7,221 nt of DNA from Planctomycetota bacterium (lineage in GTDB: Bacteria > Planctomycetota > Phycisphaerae > FEN-1346), in assembly GCA_026386995.1 (NCBI GenBank), contig JAPLMO010000394.1:1-7221 (forward strand), written 5' to 3'. The position numbers and the translations under genes are program-made. The notes below the pieces were generated by a model. That model made no database searches. It saw only the letters and a list, made by a program, of their open reading frames with translations, and was not told the DNA's origin. Shown one piece after another: positions 1 through 5,974 of this stretch (position 1 is the first letter of the stretch; the number at the start of each line of letters is the position of its first letter).

Positions 1-836
1 CAAAAGCCGAGGATAAGCGGGTCGGCCGTCGCGGCCACGCCCACGAGGAAACACTCGGCATAGACGGCCATGATCGCCCCGCGCACGGGCAGGAAGACCG
101 ACGCTACCGCTGCCGCAACCGCCGGCAATGCCGCAGCCACGTAAAGCCACCCGCAGCCGAGGAAGGCCGGCGCGACGAGGAGCATCGCCGCCGCCAGGAC
201 GACGGCGCTCGCTATGCCGCGCCAGAGCCGCGGCCGCAGTTGCACCGGCGTCGCAGGCCCGCCGCCGGCGCGGTCGCCGGGAATGTCGCGGATATCTTTG
301 AGAACCTCGTAGCCAAACGCCGTCAGGAACATCCAGGCCGCAAAGACCGGCAGCGCCCCTGCCCTCGGCCCGCCGGCACCGCCCGCCTGCGCGATCGCCA
401 GCAGATACATGCTCGTCATGAGGGCCGCCACGGCGAGTTGCTTGACGATGCCGAGGCGCTTCGAGAAGAGGTCGTAGAGCACCAGTCCGGCCGCCACCGC
501 CGCAAGGGTCGCAAGGAACTGCACCCGCGCCGCCGTCGCCAGCGCGAGGCCGCCCGCAAGAAGCGCAGCGCCCCAGACCGCCGCCGCGCGGCGGGAGACG
601 CGGCCCACCACGATCATCCGGTGCGGGGCGTTCACGCGGTCCGCGGCAAGGTCGCACACATCATTGAGCACGTAGGCGGCGGCAATCACCAGCGCCAGTG
701 CCGCGGTCGAAACCGCCGCCCCGAGCCACGCCCCCTCCATCCGCCCGCCGAGGGCGTAGTAGAGCGTCAGCGCGTAGGCCAGCGACATCGGCACGGCGTA
801 GTACAGGCGGCAAAGCCTGAGGAGCGCCGCGATCAT
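1..836 (-). CDS. UbiA-family prenyltransferase, C-terminus cut by the window edge
   Basis: Reading the reverse strand from the ATG at 836-834 gives 278 codons with no stop, so the 3' end lies beyond position 1. The protein is very hydrophobic, with roughly eight or nine predicted membrane segments. It carries both aspartate-rich motifs of the UbiA superfamily. The first is N58-D59-x-x-D62-x-x-x-D66 followed by R-V-N-A-P-H-R, and the second is D181-x-x-D184-x-x-x-D188. In the family these bind Mg2+ and the prenyl diphosphate while an isoprenoid chain is transferred to an aromatic or polar acceptor within the membrane. The usual length is about 280-300 residues, so little is missing. The start overlaps the upstream methyltransferase stop as ATGA and has a GGGGAG site five bases upstream. 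Family membership is clear. The acceptor (quinone ring, glycerol phosphate lipid, chlorophyll-like or EboC-type) cannot be decided from sequence alone. Confidence 0.9.
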   Translation of the reverse strand, partial: MIAALLRLCRLYYAVPMSLAYALTLYYALGGRMEGAWLGAAVSTAALALVIAAAYVLNDVCDLAADRVNAPHRMIVVGRVSRRAAAVWGAALLAGGLALATAARVQFLATLAAVAAGLVLYDLFSKRLGIVKQLAVAALMTSMYLLAIAQAGGAGGPRAGALPVFAAWMFLTAFGYEVLKDIRDIPGDRAGGGPATPVQLRPRLWRGIASAVVLAAAMLLVAPAFLGCGWLYVAAALPAVAAAVASVFLPVRGAIMAVYAECFLVGVAATADPLILGF

Positions 837-1723
837 GGCTTCTCCCCGATGGCCGCAAGGTACCGGTGCGTGATGGGAATGCCTAGACCTGTGCGGCGGG
901 CCTCGACGATCCCGGCAAAACGGGCGAAGACCTCGTCGCGTGCCGCAGGGGCGGAGGCGAACTCAAAGCCGGCCGCCGCGCCGGTTGCCGTCAGCCGCTC
1001 GACGGCCGCGCGGCCGGTCGGCACGTGATACGTCTTCTCGCCGCCCCAGGAAGCGATGACCCGCAGGCCCGCGGCACGCATCATCGCGGCCAGGACCCAC
1101 GGCGCCGGAAGGAAGCGGACCTTCATCACGTGCTCGATCGCCTCGGGCCGCTCCGCAAAAGCCAGGATCGAGCACCCGATGACCTCCGCGAGCGAGAAGA
1201 GGCTGTTGTCTATGATGCCCAGCCGCCCGCCCGGCCTCAGCACCCCAGCCGCGCGGCGAACCACCCTCCAGGGCCGCGCGTAACCGAGACCCCAGCCGCA
1301 CGTGACGACGTCGGCGCTCGCCGCCGGCCGCGAAGCGAGGTACTCCGGGGCATCCGCCTGAACGAAGTCGGCCGCGCCGCCCCGCTCTCGCCGCGCCACC
1401 GCCAGCATTCCGGCGGAAGCATCGACGCCGACCGCGCGGCGGCCGCTGCGGCGGGCGATTTCCTCCGTCAGGAACCCCGTGCCACACGCGAGGTCCAGAC
1501 ACTCGGCGCCCGAGGGCACAGCCAGGCGGTCGAGCATCTCCAGCGACAGGCCGCGCATGTGGTCGGTCCAGGCCGCATCGTAGCCGGGGGCGACCGTATC
1601 ATAACTCGCCTGCACGAGGTCCGCCGTGCGGCGGGGCTGCGAGATCGCCAAGTGTGCCGCCCTCGCCGCCAGGCGGAGCCAGCGGCGGCGGACGGGTCGC
1701 GGCGATGGACGGCCTTCGGTCAT
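833..1723 (-). CDS. Class I SAM-dependent methyltransferase (UbiE/MenG-like fold)
   Basis: The ATG start gives 296 aa. Motif I is L-D-L-A-C-G-T-G at residues 76-83. The acidic residue that binds the SAM ribose is D101 in G-V-D-A-S-A-G-M-L, a further acidic position is D124 in the Q-A-D-A-P context, and the post-motif L-R-P-G-G-R-L is at 162-168. This is a standard Rossmann methyltransferase like those acting on quinones and other small molecules. The C-terminal region of about 100 residues probably covers the active site and sets the substrate. The N-terminal 25 residues are rich in Arg and Pro with no clear signal peptide, so the enzyme is probably cytosolic. The frame stays open to a TTG at 1786 (317 aa), which also has a GAGG eight bases upstream. 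The ATG at 1723 is preferred because GGGGA lies seven bases before it and the extra 21 residues look non-conserved. It overlaps the UbiA gene by four bases. The substrate is unknown and is probably the prenylated product of its partner. Confidence 0.88.
   Translation of the reverse strand: MTEGRPSPRPVRRRWLRLAARAAHLAISQPRRTADLVQASYDTVAPGYDAAWTDHMRGLSLEMLDRLAVPSGAECLDLACGTGFLTEEIARRSGRRAVGVDASAGMLAVARRERGGAADFVQADAPEYLASRPAASADVVTCGWGLGYARPWRVVRRAAGVLRPGGRLGIIDNSLFSLAEVIGCSILAFAERPEAIEHVMKVRFLPAPWVLAAMMRAAGLRVIASWGGEKTYHVPTGRAAVERLTATGAAAGFEFASAPAARDEVFARFAGIVEARRTGLGIPITHRYLAAIGEKP
842..847 (-). promoter_or_regulatory. Strong ribosome-binding site of the UbiA gene
   Basis: On the minus strand GGGGAG lies five bases before the ATG at 836 and inside the last codons of the methyltransferase gene. 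It is the clearest Shine-Dalgarno sequence in the window. With the ATGA overlap it fixes the UbiA start and suggests translational coupling or reinitiation. Confidence 0.75.
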
Positions 1724-1885
1724 GGCGGTGTCCCCGGATGCGAACGTCCCGATAGGATATCCAGCCCGCCCCGGGGAATCCTGCAAAAATGCGGCCTCGC
1801 GGAGCGTCTACTCGGTAGAACACACTGCACGACCGGCCCGTTTTCGCTTGTCGCCGTTAAAACAGGGTTCTAGGATAAGGCTACC
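1724..1885. promoter_or_regulatory. Divergent intergenic region between the methyltransferase and HtrA genes
   Basis: This gap separates outward-facing genes, so it must carry promoters for both. For htrA, TTGTCG (1848-1853) and TAGGAT (1871-1876) sit 17 bases apart. They would start transcription almost at the ATG, which makes them doubtful. On the minus strand a TTGCAG and a TATCCT-like box lie downstream of the TTG codon, with 21 bases between them, which is too far for a standard sigma-70 site. The ribosome-binding site for htrA is AAGG at 1877-1880, five bases before its ATG. No terminator, operator palindrome or RNA gene is obvious. Confidence 0.4.
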
Positions 1886-3265
1886 ATGAAGAAACTCCTG
1901 CTCGCAGCGCTATGCCTTGCCGCCGGACTGCTTGCCGCCGCGCCGCTGGTTAGCGCCGCCGCGCCGCCGACCAACGCGACGGAAAACGACCCGCTGGCCG
2001 ACCGGCGCACGCCGGTCGTCCGGGCGGTTGAGAAGGCCGCCCCGGCGGTCGTCAACATCTCCACCAAGCAGGTGCGCATGGTTCGGCCGAACTTCTGGAT
2101 GGACGTGCCGGAGATGTTCAAAAGCGAGTTCGGCGACCTCTTCAAGCCCCGCCGCCAGGTCATCGGCAGCCTGGGATCGGGCGTCATCATCAGCCCGCGC
2201 GGGTACATCGTCACCAACGCCCACGTCGTGGAGCAGGCCGACGAGATCATCGTCACGATGGCCGACGAGTCGCAGCACAAGGCGGAACTCGTCTCCGCCG
2301 ACCCCGAAGGCGATCTAGCGATCATCAAGATGGAGACCGACAAGCCCGTGGCGCCCATCCGCCTGGGCGCCTCGTCGGACCTCATGATCGGCGAGACGGT
2401 TATCGCCGTCGGCAATCCCTTCGGATACCAGCACACCGTGACGACCGGCGTCGTCTCGGCCGTGGACCGCACGATCGAGCCTTCGCCGGCAACAAAACGC
2501 GAGGGCCTTATCCAGACCGACGCCCCCATCAACCCGGGCAACTCGGGAGGACCGCTCCTGAATATCCGGGGGGAACTCATCGGCATCAACACGGCCATCC
2601 GCGCGGGGGCGCAGGGCCTCGGCTTCGCCATCCCGGTAGACAAGGTCCGCGCCATCATGATCGGCCTCTTGTCGGTCCGTAGCGCCAACCAGCCGTGGCA
2701 CGGCATCAAGTTCGACGCCGGCAATCGCGCCCCGGTCGTCCTGGAGGTCGAGAAAGACTCGCCCGCCGCCAAGGCCGGCATCGTGGCCGGAGACCGCGTC
2801 GAAACCCTGAACGGCAGCCGCGCGAGCGAGGTCATCGAACTGGAAACGAGCATGCTCGATCACAAGATCGGCGACGCCATCAGCATGGGCGTCCGCCGCG
2901 ACAACCGCTCAGTCCAGATCGCGTTCACGCTGGCCGAGGCGCCCAAACCCGACGGCATTAAACTCGCCAAGGCCCTCTTCGGCCTGCACGTACAGGAACT
3001 GAAACCGGAACTGGCGCGCAGCCTGAAGTTGGCGGTCGACCGCGGGCTCCTCGTCAGCGGCACGGACCCCGCCAGCCCGGCCGCCACCACCGGCTTCGAC
3101 AATGGCGACGTCATCGTCCAAATCGACCAGTATCGCATTTACGACGTCGAGACGCTCGGCAACCTCCTGGCGCAGGTCAAGAAGGACGCAAGAATCCTCT
3201 TCTACGTAGTGCGCGGCCGGTCGGTCACACGGGCCATCATGACAGCCCGTGCCCCGCAGGAGTGA
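1886..3265 (+). CDS. htrA: HtrA/Deg-family periplasmic serine protease with two PDZ domains
   Basis: The 459-aa protein starts with a signal peptide: M-K-K, a hydrophobic stretch to about residue 22, and a likely cut near V-S-A-A-A at 22-26. It should act outside the cytoplasmic membrane. The trypsin-like domain spans about residues 40-262 with the full triad: H113 in T-N-A-H-V-V, D143 in E-G-D-L-A-I, and S220 in P-G-N-S-G-G-P. PDZ1 runs about 271-349 (from W-H-G-I-K-F) and PDZ2 about 362-447 (from L-F-G-L-H-V). This matches DegP, DegQ and MucD, which degrade or chaperone misfolded exported proteins. The segment between the first strand and the protease core (about 61-92) is short, so the long regulatory loop LA of E. 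coli DegP is probably not preserved. The gene seems to be transcribed alone: 162 bases separate it from the divergent methyltransferase and 122 bases from the next gene. Placement within the Deg subfamilies is not decided. Confidence 0.95.
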   Translation: MKKLLLAALCLAAGLLAAAPLVSAAAPPTNATENDPLADRRTPVVRAVEKAAPAVVNISTKQVRMVRPNFWMDVPEMFKSEFGDLFKPRRQVIGSLGSGVIISPRGYIVTNAHVVEQADEIIVTMADESQHKAELVSADPEGDLAIIKMETDKPVAPIRLGASSDLMIGETVIAVGNPFGYQHTVTTGVVSAVDRTIEPSPATKREGLIQTDAPINPGNSGGPLLNIRGELIGINTAIRAGAQGLGFAIPVDKVRAIMIGLLSVRSANQPWHGIKFDAGNRAPVVLEVEKDSPAAKAGIVAGDRVETLNGSRASEVIELETSMLDHKIGDAISMGVRRDNRSVQIAFTLAEAPKPDGIKLAKALFGLHVQELKPELARSLKLAVDRGLLVSGTDPASPAATTGFDNGDVIVQIDQYRIYDVETLGNLLAQVKKDARILFYVVRGRSVTRAIMTARAPQE

Positions 3266-3305
3266 CGCTCAATAACGTTGCGGTATTTCCTCTTGCCCCG
3301 AAAAA

Positions 3306-3314
3306 TGTTACACT
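3306..3314 (+). promoter_or_regulatory. Candidate extended -10 promoter of the isomerase gene
   Basis: TG-T-TACACT matches an extended -10 (TGn plus four of six consensus bases). It lies in a locally A/T-rich patch between htrA and the isomerase gene. No good -35 is present; the best at the right spacing is TTTCCT at 3286-3291. Transcription would start near 3321 and leave a leader of about 67 bases. This is suggestive only, because promoter rules for this lineage are uncertain. Confidence 0.35.
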
Positions 3315-3344
3315 CTCCGCCGGTGAGCCGTAACGAAAGCGGGG

Positions 3345-3367
3345 GGCGCAGGCCGGACCGCTGCGCC
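3345..3367 (+). other. Perfect 7-bp leader hairpin just before the isomerase ribosome-binding site
   Basis: GGCGCAG (3345-3351) pairs perfectly with CTGCGCC (3361-3367) around a 9-nt loop. Two bases later comes AGGAG (3370-3374), the only good Shine-Dalgarno sequence for the ATG at 3388. Its 13-base spacing is longer than usual. A weaker CCG/CGG stem capped by a GAAA loop (3328-3342) sits just upstream. The hairpin could affect ribosome access. It has no U-tract and matches no riboswitch class I can recognise. Confidence 0.4.
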
Positions 3368-3387
3368 AGAGGAGATGCCTGATCGAG

Positions 3388-4212
3388 ATGCAACTGGCCT
3401 TCAGCACGAACGCTTTCAAACAGGTCAGCCTCGAGGAGAGTCTTAGCCAGATCGCCGCCTGCGGCTACGCGGGCGCCGAGATCATGGCCGACGTGCCGCA
3501 CGCCTACCCGCCCCACATGGACGCCCGCCGCCGCAAAGCCGTCGTGGACCTGTGCCGGGACCTGCGCCTGACGATCACGAATCTGAATGCCTTCACACTT
3601 TTTGCGCAGGGCGACACGTGGCATCCCTCGTGGATCGAGGCCAAGCCCGAGGCCCGCGAGCGCCGCTACGAGCACACCCTGAACGCCATACGGCTGGCGC
3701 AGGATCTTCGGGCCCCCGGCATCAGCCTGGAGCCCGGCGGCCCCCTGCCCCCCGGCATGGACCGCGCCCGGGCGATGGACCTCTACCGCGACGGCCTGCG
3801 GCGCGTGCTGCCGACGGCCGAGGCGTGCGGCGTGAACCTGCTCGTGGAACCCGAACCGCACCTCCTGATCGAGCGGCCGGAAGAGTTCGAGGACCTGCTG
3901 GCGGGCCTGTCGCACCCGCGGCTGGCGCTGAACTTCGACATCGGGCACTTCTTCTGCGTGGGCGTCGACCCGGCCCAGGCCGTCCGGCGCCTGGCGCACC
4001 ACATCCGGCACGTGCACCTGGAAGACATCGCGGCGTCGCGCGAACACCGGCACCTCGTGCCCGGCCGCGGCGCCATCGATCTCGAAAGGGCGCTGGGCGC
4101 GCTGGCGGACGCGGGCTACAATGGCTGGGTGACCGTGGAACTGTATCCGTACGAAGCGCAGGCCAGGGACGTTGCAGAGGAGGCTTTTAAATACCTGAGC
4201 AAATGGTTTTGA
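3388..4212 (+). CDS. Sugar-phosphate isomerase/epimerase family TIM barrel (xylose isomerase-like)
   Basis: This 274-aa protein has the AP-endonuclease-2/xylose-isomerase-like barrel of sugar isomerases and epimerases. The four expected divalent-metal ligands are visible on the right strands: E154 (L-L-V-E-P-E-P), D184 (N-F-D-I-G-H), H210 (R-H-V-H-L-E-D) and E251 (V-T-V-E-L-Y-P-Y). H187 and the P-G-R-G-A-I-D segment at 225-231 are also typical of substrate-side positions. The start at 3388 places the first beta strand (Q-L-A-F-S-T-N) at the N-terminus as in the family, and AGGAG lies upstream. There is no signal peptide, so it is probably cytosolic. Known relatives include hydroxypyruvate isomerase, tagatose/ribulose 3-epimerases and inosose dehydratase, and the substrate cannot be assigned. 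The gene is followed by thiL after 70 bases, so the two may be co-transcribed, although no functional link is evident. Confidence 0.88.
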   Translation: MQLAFSTNAFKQVSLEESLSQIAACGYAGAEIMADVPHAYPPHMDARRRKAVVDLCRDLRLTITNLNAFTLFAQGDTWHPSWIEAKPEARERRYEHTLNAIRLAQDLRAPGISLEPGGPLPPGMDRARAMDLYRDGLRRVLPTAEACGVNLLVEPEPHLLIERPEEFEDLLAGLSHPRLALNFDIGHFFCVGVDPAQAVRRLAHHIRHVHLEDIAASREHRHLVPGRGAIDLERALGALADAGYNGWVTVELYPYEAQARDVAEEAFKYLSKWF

Positions 4213-4258
4213 TATACACGGCGTTGTTTGGTGTCGAGCCTGCCGCAACCGCGGCGGG
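4210..4258 (+). promoter_or_regulatory. Gap before thiL: weak extended -10 and a hairpin, no TPP riboswitch
   Basis: TG-A-TATACA (4210-4218) overlaps the isomerase stop codon and resembles an extended -10 box, without a convincing -35. Further on, CCTGCCGC (4239-4246) can pair with GCGGCGGG (4251-4258) around the loop AACC, giving an 8-bp stem with one G-U pair. No TPP-riboswitch core is present, although thiL makes TPP. No strong Shine-Dalgarno precedes the thiL ATG at 4283. The segment may hold an internal promoter or only a spacer. Confidence 0.25.
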
Positions 4259-4282
4259 GCACCCCCATCCGGGCAAGAACGA

Positions 4283-5224
4283 ATGGCCGAAGCCAAAGGT
4301 GAATGGAAACTGATCGAGTGGATCCGCAGCCGCACGCGGCTGGACCCGACGGCCTTTCCGATCGGCCCGGGCGACGACATGGCCCTCGTGGGCATGGGCG
4401 GCGAATCGCAGTGCCTCCTGACGATCGACGCCCTCCTGGAGGGAACACACTTCGACCTCTCAAAGGCCACGCCGCGACAGGTCGGGTACAAGGCCCTGGC
4501 CGTCAGCCTCTCCGACGCCGCCGCCATGGCCGCTAAACCCGTGTGCGCCCTGGCGTGGGTCGGCCTGCCCGAGACCCACGACATGGCGTTCGCCAAGGAC
4601 CTGAGCGCCGGCATGGCCGACGCCGCCGAGCGGTTCGCCTGCCCGGTCGTGGGCGGCGACATCACCAGTTGGACGCAGCCGCTCGTGACCGTCGGCACGG
4701 CCCTCGTGGCCCGGCCGGCGGGCATCATTCCCATCCGACGCACGGGCGCCAAGCCGGGGGACCTCCTGTTCGTCACGGGCGACCTCGGCGGGTCAGGCCT
4801 CGGCCGGCACCTGGAGTTCATCCCGCGCGTGCCCGAGGCCCGGCAACTGGCGGCCCTGGTGACCATCCACGCCATGATCGACCTGTCGGACGGCCTGTCG
4901 ACGGACCTCAACCACATCGTCCGCGAGAGCGGAGTGGCCGCCGAGATCATGGCCGATGCGATCCCCATCTCGGACGACGCCAAACGCCTGGCCAAGGACT
5001 CCGGCAAAACACCCCTGGAGCACGCCCTCAACGACGGCGAGGACTTCGAACTGCTGCTCGCCGTCGAACCCGTCGACGCCCAGGACCTCCTGAAGCAGAA
5101 CCCTCTGAAGTCGGTTAAACTGACCTACATCGGCCGCGTCACCGAGGGCAACGGCGTGATGATCGTCCAGACCGACGGCAAGCGGCAGGCCCTGAAGGCC
5201 ACAGGGTACGAGCATTTCAAATGA
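4283..5224 (+). CDS. thiL: Thiamine-monophosphate kinase ThiL
   Basis: ThiL phosphorylates thiamine monophosphate to the active cofactor thiamine diphosphate using ATP, the last step of thiamine biosynthesis. The 313-aa product has the usual length and every landmark of the PurM/ThiL-like ATP-binding fold. These are G-P-G-D-D (28-32); T-I-D-A-L-L-E-G-T-H-F (47-57); the S-L-S-D-x-A-A-M-A-A-K-P helix (75-86); G-G-D-I-T (124-128); the glycine-rich T-G-D-L-G-G-S-G (165-172); M-I-D-L-S-D-G-L (198-205); and G-E-D-F-E-L-L (252-258). The Asp and Glu residues in these motifs bind Mg2+ and ATP phosphates in known structures. The chain ends in the family-typical G-Y-E-H-F-K. The start fits the usual short N-terminus before the G-E-x-x-L-I helix, although the upstream ribosome-binding site is poor. 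tsaE follows after a 112-base gap filled by palindromes. Confidence 0.96.
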   Translation: MAEAKGEWKLIEWIRSRTRLDPTAFPIGPGDDMALVGMGGESQCLLTIDALLEGTHFDLSKATPRQVGYKALAVSLSDAAAMAAKPVCALAWVGLPETHDMAFAKDLSAGMADAAERFACPVVGGDITSWTQPLVTVGTALVARPAGIIPIRRTGAKPGDLLFVTGDLGGSGLGRHLEFIPRVPEARQLAALVTIHAMIDLSDGLSTDLNHIVRESGVAAEIMADAIPISDDAKRLAKDSGKTPLEHALNDGEDFELLLAVEPVDAQDLLKQNPLKSVKLTYIGRVTEGNGVMIVQTDGKRQALKATGYEHFK

Positions 5225-5242
5225 GCGGCGGCCCACGAGTTT

Positions 5243-5310
5243 GCGCGGCGGGTCTCCCGACCTGTCGCGCTCTGGGCGCGAGGCGCGGCGGGTCCGGAGA
5301 CCCGCCGCGC
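5243..5310. repeat. Palindromic element I: two tandem 12-bp hairpins between thiL and tsaE
   Basis: Hairpin 1 pairs 5243-5254 with 5259-5270 around TCCC: 12 bp including two G-U pairs, read as plus-strand RNA. Hairpin 2 pairs 5283-5294 with 5299-5310 around CGGA: 12 perfect bp. Their left arms are the same 12-mer, GCGCGGCGGGTC, exactly 40 bases apart. In addition the first arm, GCGCGGCGGGTCTCC (5243-5257), is perfectly complementary to 5296-5310 over 15 bp, so one large hairpin can replace the two small ones. No U-tract follows, so a standard intrinsic terminator is unlikely. The layout resembles REP/BIME-type intergenic repeats or a processing or attenuation structure. Confidence 0.8.
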
Positions 5311-5336
5311 GGTTCGTTCCGGAATTGTCCGATCAC

Positions 5337-5819
5337 ATGACCATACCCACGCACGTTATCGAAACGCACTCTCCCGAGGAAACCATCGACCTGGGCCGGC
5401 GCATCGGCCGCGCGGCACGGCCAGGCGACGTGCTCGCGCTGGTGGGCGACCTCGGCACAGGCAAGACGGTCCTCGCCAAGGGCGTGGCCGAGGGGCTGGG
5501 GGCCGCCTCGGCCCGCGAGGTCATCAGCCCCACGTTTGTCCTCTGCCGCGAGTACCTGGACGGCCGGTTGCCGCTCTACCACTTCGACGCGTACCGGCTG
5601 CGCGGCGCAGCGGACCTGGAGGGCATCGGCGCGTCGGAAATCTTCGGGGGCGTGGGATTGTCGCTCGTGGAATGGGCCGACCGCGCACCCCAGGCCCTGC
5701 CCCCGGACCGCATGGAGGTGCGACTGGAAGTCACCGGCCCACAGTCGCGCCGGCTGACATTCACCGCCTTCGGTCCCCAAGCCGCGCGGCTGCTCGCCGA
5801 CCTGTCTGCAAGCGGGTAA
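5337..5819 (+). CDS. tsaE: tRNA t6A synthesis ATPase TsaE
   Basis: TsaE (YjeE) is the small P-loop ATPase that works with TsaB and TsaD in adding threonylcarbamoyl to A37 of ANN-decoding tRNAs. The 160-aa product matches the usual size. It shows Walker A G-D-L-G-T-G-K-T at residues 37-44, the family S-P-T-F at 64-67, H-F-D-A-Y-R-L at 82-88, and the V-E-W-A-D-R variant of the conserved E-W-x-x-R motif at 111-116. The N-terminal E-T-I-D-L-G-R-R-I helix is also typical. The frame is open back to a TTG at 5241, but that extension is encoded by the palindromic element and is Arg-rich, so the ATG at 5337 is chosen. Only a weak GGAA (5321-5324) precedes it. thiL-tsaE order is known from Firmicutes, but tsaB does not follow: the next gene converges from the other strand. 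Confidence 0.95.
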   Translation: MTIPTHVIETHSPEETIDLGRRIGRAARPGDVLALVGDLGTGKTVLAKGVAEGLGAASAREVISPTFVLCREYLDGRLPLYHFDAYRLRGAADLEGIGASEIFGGVGLSLVEWADRAPQALPPDRMEVRLEVTGPQSRRLTFTAFGPQAARLLADLSASG

Positions 5820-5848
5820 CGTAGTACTATTTACATGATACAAGACGC

Positions 5849-5928
5849 TGGGTGCCACGGCTGCGCTGTTTGCAGCCGTGCACCCCTGCCGACGACCACG
5901 GCTGCACAAGGCGCAGCCGTGGCACCCA
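5849..5928. repeat. Palindromic element II: two tandem hairpins with an 18-bp outer inverted repeat
   Basis: The outer arms, TGGGTGCCACGGCTGCGC (5849-5866) and its exact complement at 5911-5928, form a perfect 18-bp inverted repeat. An inner 10-bp pair, TGCAGCCGTG (5871-5880) with CACGGCTGCA (5897-5906), continues the stem after a 4-by-4 internal loop. Alternatively two local hairpins form: 5856-5864 with 5872-5880 (extendable by GGGTG/CACCC), and 5896-5905 with 5913-5922, each with a 7-nt loop. CACGGCTGC is repeated 41 bases apart on each strand, so the element looks like a diverged tandem duplication of one hairpin. It fills the gap between convergent genes and could act as a bidirectional terminator or barrier, although U-tracts are missing. 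Confidence 0.85.
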
Positions 5929-5974
5929 CAGGTTATAGTCCTGAAAGGTTACTGGCGCGTGCACAAGCCCTCGA

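Noticed and set aside
240..1028. A 262-codon plus-strand frame opposite the UbiA gene
   Set aside because: The product is extremely rich in Arg, His and Pro, while the opposite strand encodes clear UbiA motifs.
1724..1786. N-terminal extension of the methyltransferase from a TTG codon
   Set aside because: It has a possible GAGG upstream but adds 21 residues without family support. The ATG at 1723 has its own GGGGA seven bases away. The longer form is not fully excluded.
1848..1876. TTGTCG - 17 - TAGGAT as the htrA promoter
   Set aside because: The spacing is ideal but transcription would begin about three bases before the ATG and exclude the ribosome-binding site, so a chance match is more likely.
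1870..2853. A 327-codon minus-strand frame opposite htrA
   Set aside because: It is fully antisense to the HtrA signal peptide, protease domain and PDZ1, and its composition (Ser, Met, Arg and Thr-rich) looks like a shadow.
3315..3374. Riboswitch (c-di-GMP-I-like) before the isomerase gene
   Set aside because: A GAAA-capped stem followed by GGGCGCAGGCC recalls one half of that class, but the second helix domain and the other conserved bases are missing and the region is too short.
3202..5031. A 609-codon open frame on the minus strand, antisense to the 3' end of htrA, the isomerase and most of thiL
   Set aside because: It lies opposite genes with clear motifs, its translation is low-complexity and rich in Arg, Ala and Pro with no recognisable domain, and long antisense frames are expected in GC-rich genes.
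5283..5310. Rho-independent terminator of thiL
   Set aside because: The 12-bp GC stem is strong enough, but no U-rich run follows on the plus strand, so it is recorded as a palindromic element.
5241..5336. N-terminal extension of TsaE from a TTG codon
   Set aside because: The extension is encoded by the palindromic element, is Arg-rich, and TsaE proteins normally begin close to the ATG at 5337.
5849..5928. CRISPR array or transposon end
   Set aside because: There are only two units, they are palindromic throughout without unique spacers, and no transposase frame or target-site duplication is visible.
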